Shown here piece after piece: positions 55,171 to 64,000 of a stretch of 64,000 nt of DNA. How positions within the stretch are numbered: the stretch's first letter is position 1; each line of letters starts with the position of its first letter. The translations under genes were made by a program, and so were the position numbers. This stretch comes from Alteromonas_E sp965248545 (GTDB taxonomy: Bacteria; Pseudomonadota; Gammaproteobacteria; Enterobacterales; Alteromonadaceae). The notes under the pieces were generated by a model. That model saw only the letters and a program-made list of their open reading frames with translations, was not told the DNA's origin and ran no database searches. The stretch covers positions 1 through 64,000 of the forward strand of contig OZ252110.1 in the NCBI GenBank assembly GCA_965248545.1. The letters run 5' to 3'.

Positions 55171-55665
55171 TTAAAACTGGTAGCCGATGCGAATAGAGGC
55201 CACGCTTTCACTTTGTTCGGTGTCTCGTGACTTTCCCCAGCCAGCTTCAACTTTTATAAAGGTGCTACTGGAGGACATGTTATTGAAATAATAACTATAA
55301 CTTGCGGCGACGCCGTCTACGCTTTCTTCATCAAAGATACTGGCGACGATACAAGCAACCGCAGTAGCTAGTTCATTGCATTTTGGTTCATCGTCAATGA
55401 CCCCAATGGTTCCCCCCACAAGGCCTATCGCATGCTTGTTGTTCGCTGCAACGCTGTGTTCATAGGCCAGACTAAAACCATCATCCAAGCCTGCCTTGTA
55501 ATTTAATGTCCACTTTTGTTGATTGTCCCGCGTCAAAACAGCTACTTCAGGCACGATAAAAAAGGGATAGCCTGCCCCTACCGAAAATTGAAAATCTGCA
55601 GCTACGCATGGTGCGGTTGTAGCCGCGATGAGTACGAAAGCGCAAAGCTCTTTTTTGAACAACAT
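55171..55665 (-). CDS. exported small beta-barrel-like protein
   Basis: A 164-residue protein. The ATG at 55663-55665 has AAGGAG seven bases upstream and gives a signal peptide (LFKKELCAFVLIAATTAPCV, cleavage after AA). The mature part shows alternating strands (DFQFSVGAGYPFFIVPEVAV) and ends in RIGYQF with a terminal Phe, so an outer-membrane location is likely. Two Cys (KCNEL and VACIV) may pair. It is divergent from the LysR gene at 55795 and probably regulated by it. Confidence 0.7.
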   Translation of the reverse strand: MLFKKELCAFVLIAATTAPCVAADFQFSVGAGYPFFIVPEVAVLTRDNQQKWTLNYKAGLDDGFSLAYEHSVAANNKHAIGLVGGTIGVIDDEPKCNELATAVACIVASIFDEESVDGVAASYSYYFNNMSSSSTFIKVEAGWGKSRDTEQSESVASIRIGYQF

Positions 55666-55794
55666 ATGATTACTCCTTTCTAATAAATGGTACTTCCATT
55701 GTTTGGAAGCACCCCTAACTGGAAGGCGCGCATTGTATTGCATGCATAACTGCATGATAATGACCAAATATGCATTTTAAATATGCGATAATGT

Positions 55795-56679
55795 ATGAAT
55801 TGGCAAAGTATCAACTTTGATTGGAATAGAACTCGCGCGTTCTTAATAACAGCAGAAGAAGGCTCCCTATCAGCTGCCGCGAAAGCGCTGAAAACAAGTC
55901 AGCCGACCGTTGGTAGGCAGATTAACCAGCTCGAAAATGAGTTAAATTTGATTTTGTTTGAACGCAAAGGGCGAGGCCTTATACTCACACCGAATGGTGA
56001 GGAATTACTTGAATGTGCGCGCAAAATGGCAGACGCAGCCAACCAATTAGCTTTGATTGCATCAGGTAAATCACAGTCAGTCGAGGGGCGCGTTAGCATT
56101 TCAGCTACCGAAGATGCATCTGTCTTTATATTGCCGCAATTAGTCAAAAAACTGCACGCAATATACCCAGGGATTGAGGTGGAAATTGTGGCTGCAAATG
56201 ATGCTAGCGACTTACTCCGTCGAGAGGCCGATATCGCTATTCGAGGCTTTGAACCGACCGAACTAGACCTAATTACTCGCAAGCTAGCCCCCGTCCCCGC
56301 TAATTTTTACGCCACACGAGATTACATCGACAGCATTGGCAGCCCTTCAACGATCGAGTCACTTTCAAGCGCGAAGTTTGTGGGCTTTGATAATGTTGAG
56401 ATGATGATACAACGACTGGCAATGATTGGCCTTACCCTGACTAAAAAGAATTTTCCCTTTATATCTGACAACCGAATCGTGCAGTGGGAGCTCGTAAAAC
56501 AAGGTTTGTGTATTGGGATATTTGCGGACCAGGCTAAAACACTAGAGCCCAGCTTAGCTAAAGTTGTACCCAACCACCCGCCTTTTGTTACCGACCTGTG
56601 GCTGGTTGTGCATAGGGAACTAAGAACAAACCGAAGGGTGAAAGCGGTGTTTGATTTTTTGGTCGAAGAGCTCTCTTAA
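55795..56679 (+). CDS. LysR-family transcriptional regulator
   Basis: A 294-residue protein with the winged helix-turn-helix in the first 65 residues (LSAAAKALKTSQPTVGRQIN, then FERKGRGLILTPNG) and a LysR effector domain. It is of the type that begins FDWNRTRAFLITAEEGSLSA. Divergent from the small barrel-protein gene across about 130 bp, which contains several TGCAT/ATGCA repeats (around 55737-55775) that may be operator sequence. Confidence 0.88.
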   Translation: MNWQSINFDWNRTRAFLITAEEGSLSAAAKALKTSQPTVGRQINQLENELNLILFERKGRGLILTPNGEELLECARKMADAANQLALIASGKSQSVEGRVSISATEDASVFILPQLVKKLHAIYPGIEVEIVAANDASDLLRREADIAIRGFEPTELDLITRKLAPVPANFYATRDYIDSIGSPSTIESLSSAKFVGFDNVEMMIQRLAMIGLTLTKKNFPFISDNRIVQWELVKQGLCIGIFADQAKTLEPSLAKVVPNHPPFVTDLWLVVHRELRTNRRVKAVFDFLVEELS

Positions 56680-56719
56680 ACGCGTATACCGGTGTTATAT
56701 CTTTCAACACGGTAGAGAA

Positions 56720-58087
56720 TTAGTGAGAGAGCAAAGGCGCTAGTGCGTCTGGGAGGTTTTCTACATTTTTTTGTGCCGTTAGCTTGGCAAGCGCGGTGTG
56801 CAAACGCTTTTTATCGTCACCTGACAAATCGCTTAATGATTGTTGAAAATCATGTGCAGTTATTGTCAGTACTCGCCTATTCGCGTGCGTCAGCTTTGTG
56901 ATTTGACGATACATGTAAACAAACCTTCCCACTACTACATATGGGAAATTTGGGATTTTTATTGGCCCAACGCAGGCTTGATGTCCGCCCATTGGCAAAT
57001 TTTTAATCTTCATCGACAGCAATTTATCCGCACTCAGCCAAGCCCCACCCGCTCCCATCAAACTGCCACCGATAGCCCCCAGCATCAAGCTGTGGCCGAC
57101 CAGTGCCACATCTAAAGCGGCACCGCCCACTGCACCTGCAGCTGCGGCAGCAAGGGTTAACTGAGTTTTGGTTAGCCCCCAAGCATACCATTTTTCAGTA
57201 TCAAACAAATCCGGCGGTAATTCGATGCCATCTAACACCACTTGAGTACCAGCGTGGCGATAGACGTTAAGCAGCGCCTCGACGGCTTGCTGCTCTCGTC
57301 TCGTCATCCACTCGTGATAAGCCGTTTTGATGATAGGCTCTAATTTTTTCGCTTGCTGCTCACTGAGTACTTTTTGGCAATATTGATATTGGCAGAGATC
57401 AACTAACAGCTCACTCAATATGCTCAGTGCTTGCTGAGCTTGCTGTTGTCGATTGACACTCAAAGCGTCAACTATCGCGGCTAGCGTCACCTGCCAATCG
57501 AGGTTTAAAAACGCAAACGTTTTCAGTAATTCTATCTGCTTTTCAAACTCTGCCGTCATCGGGTTAAACACCCGCACGGACTTAAAATATTGATTTAAAG
57601 CATGTTGCCATTGCTCAATATGATCGTCACTCTCAATCGGATTAATCAGTGCCATTGATGGCTGACCGGTCCAGCGCAAGATTTCCATTTCAGCTTCATA
57701 TTCAGGACCGTAAGGACGTGAACCATCCACAACATAGAGAATTGCCGCGCCATCAACGATTGGCTGCAATAACTCTACTTCATCGACAAAATCGAGGCGA
57801 CACGCAGGATCATTGACAAAGCGCTTTACGGTATTGAACCGTTCACTCACGCTGTTGCAATGTTGCGTTAACCAATTCAGTACTTTTGTGGGTCTTTGAA
57901 ATCCCGGAGTATCAATAAGCGCGTAACTGCCTCCCGATGTCTCTACGTCAAAGCGTTGAGCATGCTTAGTAGTGCCACTCACACCTGATACTTCAACTGC
58001 ATCATTCTGTGACAGAGTCGACACTATTGAGGATTTACCTTTATTCGGATGACCAACGACGGCAAAAATTGGAGTTGATGTTTTCAT
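56720..58087 (-). CDS. GTPase with DUF3482 domain
   Basis: A 455-residue protein from the ATG at 58085-58087, which overlaps the upstream stop as ATGA. The N-terminal GTPase domain has G1 GHPNKGKSSIVS and G3 DTPGF in ALIDTPGFQRPTK. The C-terminal DUF3482 part has a Gly/Ala-rich hydrophobic stretch (GAVGGAALDVALVGHSLMLG) that may enter the membrane. The pairing with a DUF2868 gene is typical for the family. Cellular role unknown. Confidence 0.88.
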   Translation of the reverse strand: MKTSTPIFAVVGHPNKGKSSIVSTLSQNDAVEVSGVSGTTKHAQRFDVETSGGSYALIDTPGFQRPTKVLNWLTQHCNSVSERFNTVKRFVNDPACRLDFVDEVELLQPIVDGAAILYVVDGSRPYGPEYEAEMEILRWTGQPSMALINPIESDDHIEQWQHALNQYFKSVRVFNPMTAEFEKQIELLKTFAFLNLDWQVTLAAIVDALSVNRQQQAQQALSILSELLVDLCQYQYCQKVLSEQQAKKLEPIIKTAYHEWMTRREQQAVEALLNVYRHAGTQVVLDGIELPPDLFDTEKWYAWGLTKTQLTLAAAAAGAVGGAALDVALVGHSLMLGAIGGSLMGAGGAWLSADKLLSMKIKNLPMGGHQACVGPIKIPNFPYVVVGRFVYMYRQITKLTHANRRVLTITAHDFQQSLSDLSGDDKKRLHTALAKLTAQKNVENLPDALAPLLSH

Positions 58088-59205
58088 TGACTCGGCACCC
58101 ATTGTGGATCAACAAATAAAGTCCACCCTGTAAGGGTTCGTGTGAAACGCCGCCACTCTTCAAGCTGCATGGGTTTGATCGGCAAAATTTGATCTTCATT
58201 ATAATTAACAATCACAATGCACCCGGCCGACATCTGCAAATAGTCCGCGAGTTCTCCCAGCGGCGGCTCCCATGCTTTCACCAGCACCAGCGGCCGATTG
58301 AAGTCCGATATGGGGTTCAGCTTATCTGCAGCTACCCATTTGTTCGGCGCGATCGCGTCAAACCCAGGTTGCACATGCAGATGTGCAAGCGTCGACAATG
58401 GAATGTCGTGCCACAAGATAAAGGCATCGGCTGTTGGTACCGAGTCTACTACCACATCGTTTGCTAACCCTTCGGCTCCAACGTCTGAAGCTTTGATATG
58501 TGCCGTTACGGTAACCGCTGGTTCACCCGCAGTGTCGCGCTGTGAAACGTTCAACCAAATGCGAGCAACGACGAATAACAGTAGCCGAGTGAGAATGCCA
58601 TAAGCCAATTGAGTCGCGAGTAAAAAACGCCACCATTGACCATAGCGCACAGGATCTTGGTAGTGTGCTGATAAGCGACTATCTTGAGTTGCGGCAATTA
58701 ACTCAATGGAGGGCTGCGCAGCATCCCAAAATGACCACGGAAGAGCAACTATTGAGAGTATTGAATATAGCTGCTGCGGGGTTAACAATGTACTTCGCCA
58801 GACGACATTGACATCTGTCGCGAGCAACATAACCAAGAACACTATCAGTGTTGAAAATGCGAATGCCAATGCGGTTTGCTGGCTTTGTTTAAATAGCCAA
58901 GGTTTGATTAATTGCGAGCGCTGCAAAGTTGTCAAAAACCGTTTCTGCTGCGGTGTCCAAATGGGCAAGCGACTCAATATCACTGACAAACCTGCGCCAC
59001 GTTTAAGTGCAATCCCTATGAGCGACACCAGAGCACCAACAATAGGAATGCCAACAAACAATAACAGCAAGTACAGCAGATTCACGCGGCCGCTACTATC
59101 GCCTGAGAAAACCGCTATGCTGAGCACGATACCAAGGATACCGCCGATAAGAGCAATCACCTTAGAAAGTGATTGGCTGTGTTCTTGTTCAATCAATGGT
59201 TGCAC
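58084..59205 (-). CDS. DUF2868 membrane protein
   Basis: A 373-residue protein with two N-terminal helices (VIALIGGILGIVLSIAVFSG; LLYLLLLFVGIPIVGALVSL), more hydrophobic segments at about 115-135 and 205-225, and a soluble C-terminal domain. The last codons overlap the GTPase start (ATGA), so the two products are made together. The DUF2868/DUF3482 pair is conserved in Gammaproteobacteria; function unproven. Confidence 0.85.
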   Translation of the reverse strand: MQPLIEQEHSQSLSKVIALIGGILGIVLSIAVFSGDSSGRVNLLYLLLLFVGIPIVGALVSLIGIALKRGAGLSVILSRLPIWTPQQKRFLTTLQRSQLIKPWLFKQSQQTALAFAFSTLIVFLVMLLATDVNVVWRSTLLTPQQLYSILSIVALPWSFWDAAQPSIELIAATQDSRLSAHYQDPVRYGQWWRFLLATQLAYGILTRLLLFVVARIWLNVSQRDTAGEPAVTVTAHIKASDVGAEGLANDVVVDSVPTADAFILWHDIPLSTLAHLHVQPGFDAIAPNKWVAADKLNPISDFNRPLVLVKAWEPPLGELADYLQMSAGCIVIVNYNEDQILPIKPMQLEEWRRFTRTLTGWTLFVDPQWVPSQ

Positions 59206-59496
59206 AAACCTGTATGTGACATTGCCACTCTGCTGTTAAGTCTCGGTAGAGTGTAACCAATTGACGACGCAAGAAAAGGGTAGATTATGTAACAAATATC
59301 CAGCTGTTTAATAGCGCCTATGCAGACCAATGAAACTAGGCCCTCAACTGACGAAAGTTCATGCAACTAGGTGTATCAACAAAGACTGACCCGAAATACC
59401 CAAAAGTTCGATAGCCATTGTTCCCGATTAAAATCTGACCGTCTACAGCACGGACGAAACTGACCCACCCACCATAGCATCTAATGACATATGGTC
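59206..59496. other. non-coding stretch
   Basis: About 290 bp between two minus-strand genes. I see no gene-like frame, RNA gene or strong terminator; it presumably holds the promoter of the DUF2868/GTPase operon. Confidence 0.45.
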
Positions 59497-60522
59497 CTAT
59501 TCTGCCCTCGCTTCTGGTGTCAGTGCGACAGACGGGTCTGTTATTCTTCGCAAGATTAACGGCATATCATCTAGTTCTGGGCGACGGGGTAAATGTTCAA
59601 CGGGGACCTGTTGCGCCTTACCTTCGACTAAAGTGGCCACTTTAAAGGTAAACACATAGCTTTGCTCTATCCCCATACGCAAATCAGTGATTAAGATATC
59701 ATCCCCTTCTTGCTTGACACCATACGCCCCCTTAGTAAACCATTTGAGCCGCTGAACCCCCCATTCACTGGCGATGTCATCTAAGAGTTCATCGTTTTGA
59801 CTGTACCTATTCAGTGATACTTCACTCGATTGATCGAATACTGACGTAAAAACCTCATAGTATTGGCCATCGTCTATGGCGACGCTCCGCCATAAAAAAG
59901 TGCTAAAAGGTGCCGGTGTGCTGACATACACCTCAGGCTGAATACCTTTGGCTGCAAAAGCACTATGGTTCAATGTATCGATATGCCATTTTGCAATAAA
60001 TGACCACAACAGATAAATCGAGCTTAATACCAACGCGTAACGCACTGAAAGATGTGCAAAGGACGACGTTGAGGAGGCTATCAAAGCGATGAGCCAACCT
60101 ATCAGCAATGGCAAGGTATACAAAGGATCAATGATAAACAAGGATGAAAAGCTAAAAGGATGTTCTGTCAATGGCCACAGTAATTGCGTACCGTAAACCG
60201 TCGCACTGTCGAGCAGTGCATGTGTGGTGAGCACGGCAAAAATCATCCATAACCAAGGTTTGAAATGAATCTTCGTCGCGGGATGTATTAGCGTCATAAA
60301 CCAAGCCAACAGCGGAGTTACGAGCAAGTGAACAAGCAAAGAATGTGTTGCACTGCGGTGATAGGTGAAATCTTCTATCGGACCACCATATGAGATCATT
60401 ACATCAAGGTCAGGTAAAGTGCCGAAGAACGCGCCATAAAGCGCTGCTTTCTTGCCAACTTTTCTTCCCATTACGGCGTAGCCAACAGCACCACCTAAGG
60501 CTATTTGTGTTAAAGAATCCAT
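59497..60522 (-). CDS. DUF457/YdjM-like membrane-bound metal-dependent hydrolase
   Basis: A 341-residue protein. The first 60 residues carry the family's metal motif pattern (MDSLTQIALGGAVGYAVMGR; GTLPDLDVMISY; YHRSATHSLLVHLL). About five membrane helices follow, with THALLDSATVYGTQLLWPLT and DPLYTLPLLIG. The C-terminal 130 residues are soluble. The family is named after predicted LexA-regulated YdjM proteins; the reaction is not known. Confidence 0.88.
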   Translation of the reverse strand: MDSLTQIALGGAVGYAVMGRKVGKKAALYGAFFGTLPDLDVMISYGGPIEDFTYHRSATHSLLVHLLVTPLLAWFMTLIHPATKIHFKPWLWMIFAVLTTHALLDSATVYGTQLLWPLTEHPFSFSSLFIIDPLYTLPLLIGWLIALIASSTSSFAHLSVRYALVLSSIYLLWSFIAKWHIDTLNHSAFAAKGIQPEVYVSTPAPFSTFLWRSVAIDDGQYYEVFTSVFDQSSEVSLNRYSQNDELLDDIASEWGVQRLKWFTKGAYGVKQEGDDILITDLRMGIEQSYVFTFKVATLVEGKAQQVPVEHLPRRPELDDMPLILRRITDPSVALTPEARAE

Positions 60523-60676
60523 ATCACCACTGAATGATTAAACAATGTCAGACAATGATACGGCGTTTTATCGCAAAAAGAGTCATTGTTGTTTGAACTA
60601 ATACGACCGGTCGTCTTGATACTTTCCTATAAACGTTGGCGTTACAGGCACAGTTTAGCTAGGCTATTTAGCCATT

Positions 60677-61126
60677 ATGAAAACAGTCAAAAACACCGAC
60701 ATTAGTTCTCAAATCGAGCAATGGGTTGATGAGTTAATTTGCGACAATCCGCTGTTGATGGCTAAACTGACAACTGAAATAAAGGAAGCCGATGAATCTC
60801 AAGCGCGATTAGGGCTCATTGAGACTGTGCGCTTTTTATGGTTGTGTTCACAATCTAATGCCGTACTTACACCATCGATACGCGTTGACAAGGTTTGGCA
60901 TGAATTTATCTTGTTTACTCGCAGCTATCAGGCATTCTGCGAAACGCACCTCGGGCATTTTGTTCATCACCAACCAAGTGATCAGCCCAGTAACGAATTG
61001 AAACAATATTCGATGACATTGGTCGAATATAAACGGTATTTTGGTCATCCTTCGGCCGCTTTTTGGCCTCAGGTTAAGACTGTATCAACGAAGGAAGCCT
61101 CTTCTTGCGGCACGTGCGAAAACTAA
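60677..61126 (+). CDS. glycine-rich-domain-like small protein
   Basis: A 149-residue soluble protein. The core RVDKVWHEFILFTRSYQAFC followed by GHFVHHQPSD matches the conserved block of bacterial proteins annotated as glycine-rich domain-containing proteins. It ends in CGTCEN. It is 28 bp upstream of the Cys/Gly-tailed protein, with which it probably forms an operon. Biochemical role unknown. Confidence 0.7.
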   Translation: MKTVKNTDISSQIEQWVDELICDNPLLMAKLTTEIKEADESQARLGLIETVRFLWLCSQSNAVLTPSIRVDKVWHEFILFTRSYQAFCETHLGHFVHHQPSDQPSNELKQYSMTLVEYKRYFGHPSAAFWPQVKTVSTKEASSCGTCEN

Positions 61127-61154
61127 CGTCCCAAATTAGTTATGGAGAAACACG

Positions 61155-62120
61155 ATGTACTTAAGTCAAATCGTTAATGTCAATCTGACTGAAGAGAATG
61201 CCGATATCTTAAAAAGACCGTCTAAATTGTTTAACAAGCTCAAGTCGGTGTTTAGCGGCGAAATGACGCCTACTCAGCGTCTTCGAGCAGAAGTCATGCT
61301 GTCGGTTTTACAGCGCGTCAATATTGCTCTCAGACGCTGTGAATTTACTGACTTAGTGTCAGTAATAGCAAATAGTGACCTCATTTATGAAGATGCGGAA
61401 GGTCGAAACAAAGACCTTCAAGTCAGTGAGAAAGCGGTAATCGATGGCCTGCACAAGACTGAGATAAAACAGCTGGACTCGCTCAGCCTGAGCGTTGATG
61501 GCTGCAAAGGCGGAATACGTTTTTTAATCAACGTAAACATTCAGCGCAAAGCGGCTAAACAAAGTACGCCGGTGAAAATCCAATTGTTTGGTTTTATTGA
61601 AGAGTTTCGTCAGCTGCCGGAGGAATCGGCGACCGATTTTTCAGCTCGGGTAAAACAGGAAATTGCCACTAAATGGGGTGATGAAAGCAGCCAAAAGCAA
61701 CAATTAGATAAGCTTGAAGCAGTGTTTAGTTCACACGTTGCGGCGCTGCAAGCTGAGATTGATACGTTGTTCCCGGCTCATTCCGAATTAGAAGATGGAA
61801 AAAAAGTGTTACGCCGAGATACAATGAAGTCGCTGCACAAATGTCACCATGAGCGCTACTCAGACACATTTGCCTACCTCCCTATATGGCTGTTATTTAT
61901 GGAAGACGCACATGGCGAGGCTTATTATGACGCTCACGAAGACTTCACCTACGATAACAATCAAGCATGGGATGACAGTTCTCGCTTTGTGGTCGGTGCC
62001 GATTCTACCAGTTGGGCTGATAACGTTAGTGACAGTAACTTTGGTGGTGGAGCTAGTGATAGTGGTGACAGTGGCGCAAGTTGTGGTGGCGGCTGTGGCG
62101 GTGGTTGCGGCGGCGCTTAG
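61155..62120 (+). CDS. uncharacterised protein with Cys/Gly-rich C-terminal tail
   Basis: A 321-residue protein with no signal peptide and no membrane helix. The first 270 residues are soluble, with a conserved-looking CHHERYSDTFAYLPIWLLFM segment and a His/Asp-rich patch (AYYDAHEDFTYDNNQAW). The last 30 residues are Ser/Gly-rich and end SCGGGCGGGCGGA. Such tails occur on other bacterial proteins of unknown function (for example TIGR04222-type). Its partner is the preceding gene. Metal binding or a modification tag are possibilities. Confidence 0.65.
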   Translation: MYLSQIVNVNLTEENADILKRPSKLFNKLKSVFSGEMTPTQRLRAEVMLSVLQRVNIALRRCEFTDLVSVIANSDLIYEDAEGRNKDLQVSEKAVIDGLHKTEIKQLDSLSLSVDGCKGGIRFLINVNIQRKAAKQSTPVKIQLFGFIEEFRQLPEESATDFSARVKQEIATKWGDESSQKQQLDKLEAVFSSHVAALQAEIDTLFPAHSELEDGKKVLRRDTMKSLHKCHHERYSDTFAYLPIWLLFMEDAHGEAYYDAHEDFTYDNNQAWDDSSRFVVGADSTSWADNVSDSNFGGGASDSGDSGASCGGGCGGGCGGA

Positions 62121-62158
62121 TGTTCTAAGAGCCGATGCGTCAACATCATGCGCGTTGA

Positions 62159-62971
62159 CTAACCCGCACTCTCTACTTTAAAACTCGCTAAATGTTTTAC
62201 CTGCATCTCACAACCAGCCGGTATTTTGGCATTTTGTTGGTCAAACTCGGTAAACACATCTTCTGCATGCATAGCCCTGATTGACGCGCTCAGTGCGTCA
62301 ATTTTGTCGGCGTGACGTTTGTTGACTAGATGAAAACTTAACACGTTCGCGTCGGGCTCTTCTCGATAATAAACTTGCTTAACGCCCTGACGACACAGCA
62401 TGTGTAAGGTGCTCGTTTTACTACCGACAATAGAATCTATTGCGCGTTTTTGTAGCGCAGAAACTAACAGTGCGTGGCTTTCATCGAACAAACAATTCAA
62501 CCCGTATTCTGCGCAATAATGCGGACCAAAACGGAACCCTCGGATCATTCCGATTCGAAATTCCCCGCCCTTTTGACACAATGCTTCGCGCAAACAAAAA
62601 AAGCCGACTTCATGCCGAATCATCGCTTCTGGGATCATAAGGAGGTTTTGATATTCCTCTGCAACACGCTTAACGCGGCCAGCTTCAGCATCGAGTTCTC
62701 CTCGGTTGGCCTTTTGTAGCGCTCGCCGTGAGGGGAAAAACTGGATTTGCGGTTGGATACCCAATGGGCGATACATCTGATCAAACAGGGCTTGGATTCG
62801 CTCCGCTCCAACGGCATGCATGTAGGTATCGTTTATGCCAATTACATAGGGAGTGTCCTGTTGCTCGGACATTATTGACTCTTCTTGCGCTGCCGAATCA
62901 TTAGCGCACAGCGCAGAAATAACGAGCGCGAAAACGAAAAGCGTTAAACGAATATGAAACACAATCTGCAT
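62159..62971 (-). CDS. orphan periplasmic solute-binding protein, family 3-like
   Basis: A 270-residue protein from the ATG at 62969-62971, chosen because it gives a signal peptide (MQIVFHIRLTLFVFALVISA, cleavage after AQ). The fold features are those of family 3 solute-binding proteins (QPQIQFFPSRRALQKANRGE followed by LDAEAGRVKR). Several Cys residues (CLREALCQKG and AEYGLNCLF) could form disulfides. No transport genes are nearby, so it may feed a separate sensor or be an orphan like the protein at 12580-13434. Confidence 0.75.
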   Translation of the reverse strand: MQIVFHIRLTLFVFALVISALCANDSAAQEESIMSEQQDTPYVIGINDTYMHAVGAERIQALFDQMYRPLGIQPQIQFFPSRRALQKANRGELDAEAGRVKRVAEEYQNLLMIPEAMIRHEVGFFCLREALCQKGGEFRIGMIRGFRFGPHYCAEYGLNCLFDESHALLVSALQKRAIDSIVGSKTSTLHMLCRQGVKQVYYREEPDANVLSFHLVNKRHADKIDALSASIRAMHAEDVFTEFDQQNAKIPAGCEMQVKHLASFKVESAG

Positions 62972-63293
62972 GTTAGAACACGACTTCCCAGACCCTAGCA
63001 TTTTAAGTGTAAGTGATACGAACAAATAAGTGAATCGGCCTAAGTATCTAAGACTCAAATCAATTGTTTTTAAGCCTGAAGTTAGGCTTAGTAGAATTTA
63101 CAACACCTATACAAAAACCGAATGAAATACACAAAAAAAATGTGGTCAATGCTTGACGACTTTTTGTACATCAAGCACACTTGATGTTAACAGCTTGTAA
63201 ACATATTAATTTATTGATTACATTCGCGATCGTTTTTTGATCGATCTAAGTAAAAAAAGGTAAGTCCTGAGTATTTCAAGGAGAACGCGCTTT
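62972..63293. other. divergent intergenic region with a palindrome
   Basis: About 320 bp between the solute-binding gene and the YIP1 gene. The only clear element is the perfect palindrome at 63168-63187. The region is AT-rich and probably holds both promoters. Confidence 0.45.
63168..63187. promoter_or_regulatory. perfect 8-bp inverted repeat, candidate operator
   Basis: ACATCAAG and CTTGATGT are exact complements separated by CACA, about 107 bp upstream of the YIP1 gene. It resembles a site for a dimeric regulator; which one is unknown. Confidence 0.4.
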
Positions 63294-63893
63294 ATGATTT
63301 TGAATCACTTGTGGGGAATTTACGCGCACCCAAAAGAAGAATGGCACACAATAGATGAACGCCACGAAAGTTATTTTTACGCCCTCAGCCACATTTGTAT
63401 CATTGCATTGATACCATCGATCGTCGGCTACTATTCTGCCGCTCACATTGGCTGGAGCATTGGGGTTGGCGATGTCATTAAGCTCACCCAAGAAAGTGCG
63501 TTAGTCATGGCTGTTGGTATGTACTTTGGACTGGTTGCTGGTGTGGTTGCGCTGGCAATTCTTGCCCATGAGCTCGCCAAAGCATTTGATTCTAGTCCAA
63601 CTTATACGCAATCGTTAGAGCTAGCCGCCTACACTGCTACTCCGCTGTTTATGGTCGGTTTTGCAGCTTTGTATCCAGTGCTTTGGTTCGTAATGGCCGT
63701 CGGCCTAGTTGGTCTATCTTACTCGGTATATCTACTCTACTCTGGTGTGCCGATTATGATGCACATACCAGAAGAGAAAGGTTTTATATACTCTAGTTCT
63801 GTGGTGACCTGTGGATTGGTTCTGTTAGTTATACTGATGGCTACCAGCGTCATTCTGTGGAGCACCGGAATGGGCCCCGTTTACGTTCATTAA
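63294..63893 (+). CDS. YIP1-family inner-membrane protein
   Basis: A 199-residue protein with about five hydrophobic helices. It has the YIP1-style opening (HLWGIYAHPKEEWHTIDERH), and further along YALSHICIIALIPSIVGYYS and ELAAYTATPLFMVGFAALYP. AAGGAG lies ten bases before the ATG. Many bacterial relatives sit alone, and the function is unknown. Confidence 0.85.
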   Translation: MILNHLWGIYAHPKEEWHTIDERHESYFYALSHICIIALIPSIVGYYSAAHIGWSIGVGDVIKLTQESALVMAVGMYFGLVAGVVALAILAHELAKAFDSSPTYTQSLELAAYTATPLFMVGFAALYPVLWFVMAVGLVGLSYSVYLLYSGVPIMMHIPEEKGFIYSSSVVTCGLVLLVILMATSVILWSTGMGPVYVH

Positions 63894-63940
63894 TAATGTG
63901 AATGACGTGCCCACATGTCATGTCGACATGTTGAAAAGCA

Positions 63941-63970
63941 AAACGCCAGTCTTAAGACTGGCGTTTTTTA
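63941..63970 (+). terminator. rho-independent terminator after the YIP1 gene
   Basis: AAACGCCAGTC and GACTGGCGTTT form an 11-bp stem around TTAA, followed by further T residues. The flanking A tract means it could work in both directions. Confidence 0.88.
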
Positions 63971-64000
63971 TATTTTAGCAATACCCTCAGCGTGGCCTAG

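Overview
The window reads as chromosomal DNA of a marine-type Gammaproteobacterium, probably of Alteromonadales affinity. This is inferred from the moderate GC, from family makeup (Tsx/OmpK-like porin, miaE, acpH, yqiJ-yqiK, lpxH) and from a methyltransferase/gloB/mltD block known from enteric relatives. No species name can be given from sequence alone. Coding density is high and genes sit on both strands.

Region 1 (1-9.5 kb) is accessory envelope material. It holds a LysR regulator, a secreted beta-lactamase-fold hydrolase, and an ECF sigma/anti-sigma pair followed by the severed C-terminus of a TonB-dependent receptor. A divergent S8 protease, predicted to be a lipoprotein, carries a long acidic tandem repeat. 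Two outer-membrane barrels flank a secreted protein with an uninterrupted run of 73 Asp codons. This is the most unusual part of the window and the best candidate for an undescribed system, possibly acidic, metal-binding and surface-related.

Region 2 (9.5-20 kb) has two tandem secreted esterases with C-terminal helical repeats, a solute-binding-like protein, a quinone/redox-detoxification cluster (DUF1772, glutathionyl-hydroquinone reductase, NmrA-like reductase) bracketed by two AraC regulators, and an MFS transporter.

Region 3 (20.07-27.69 kb) is a 7.6 kb segment bounded by a 27-nt direct repeat of the 3' end of tRNA-Pro(GGG), whose intact gene lies at the right end. It carries an EamA exporter, an NTF2-like protein, a LysR regulator, and a redox operon joined by ATGA overlaps, divergent from a sigma-54 activator. 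A perfect 15-bp inverted repeat lies between the two. No integrase is visible, so it may be a decayed or mobilised island.

Region 4 (27.9-43.7 kb) is mainly core genome: hemolysin III family protein, YHS protein, AraC regulator, dcd, apbC/mrp, metG, antiporter, universal stress protein, methyltransferase, gloB, mltD, a voltage-sensor-like membrane protein, cysS, ppiB, lpxH.

Region 5 (43.7-49.2 kb) has tandem alkaline phosphatases behind a Pho-box-like promoter, the second a predicted lipoprotein with a collagen-like linker, then a secreted protein with a His-rich tail and miaE.

Region 6 (49.3-64 kb) holds a Tsx-like porin, acpH, yqiJ-yqiK, a beta-propeller-like protein, a methyltransferase, a small envelope protein divergent from a LysR gene, a GTPase/DUF2868 pair, a DUF457 membrane protein, a glycine-rich-domain-like protein paired with a protein ending in a Cys/Gly tail, a solute-binding-like protein and a YIP1 membrane protein.
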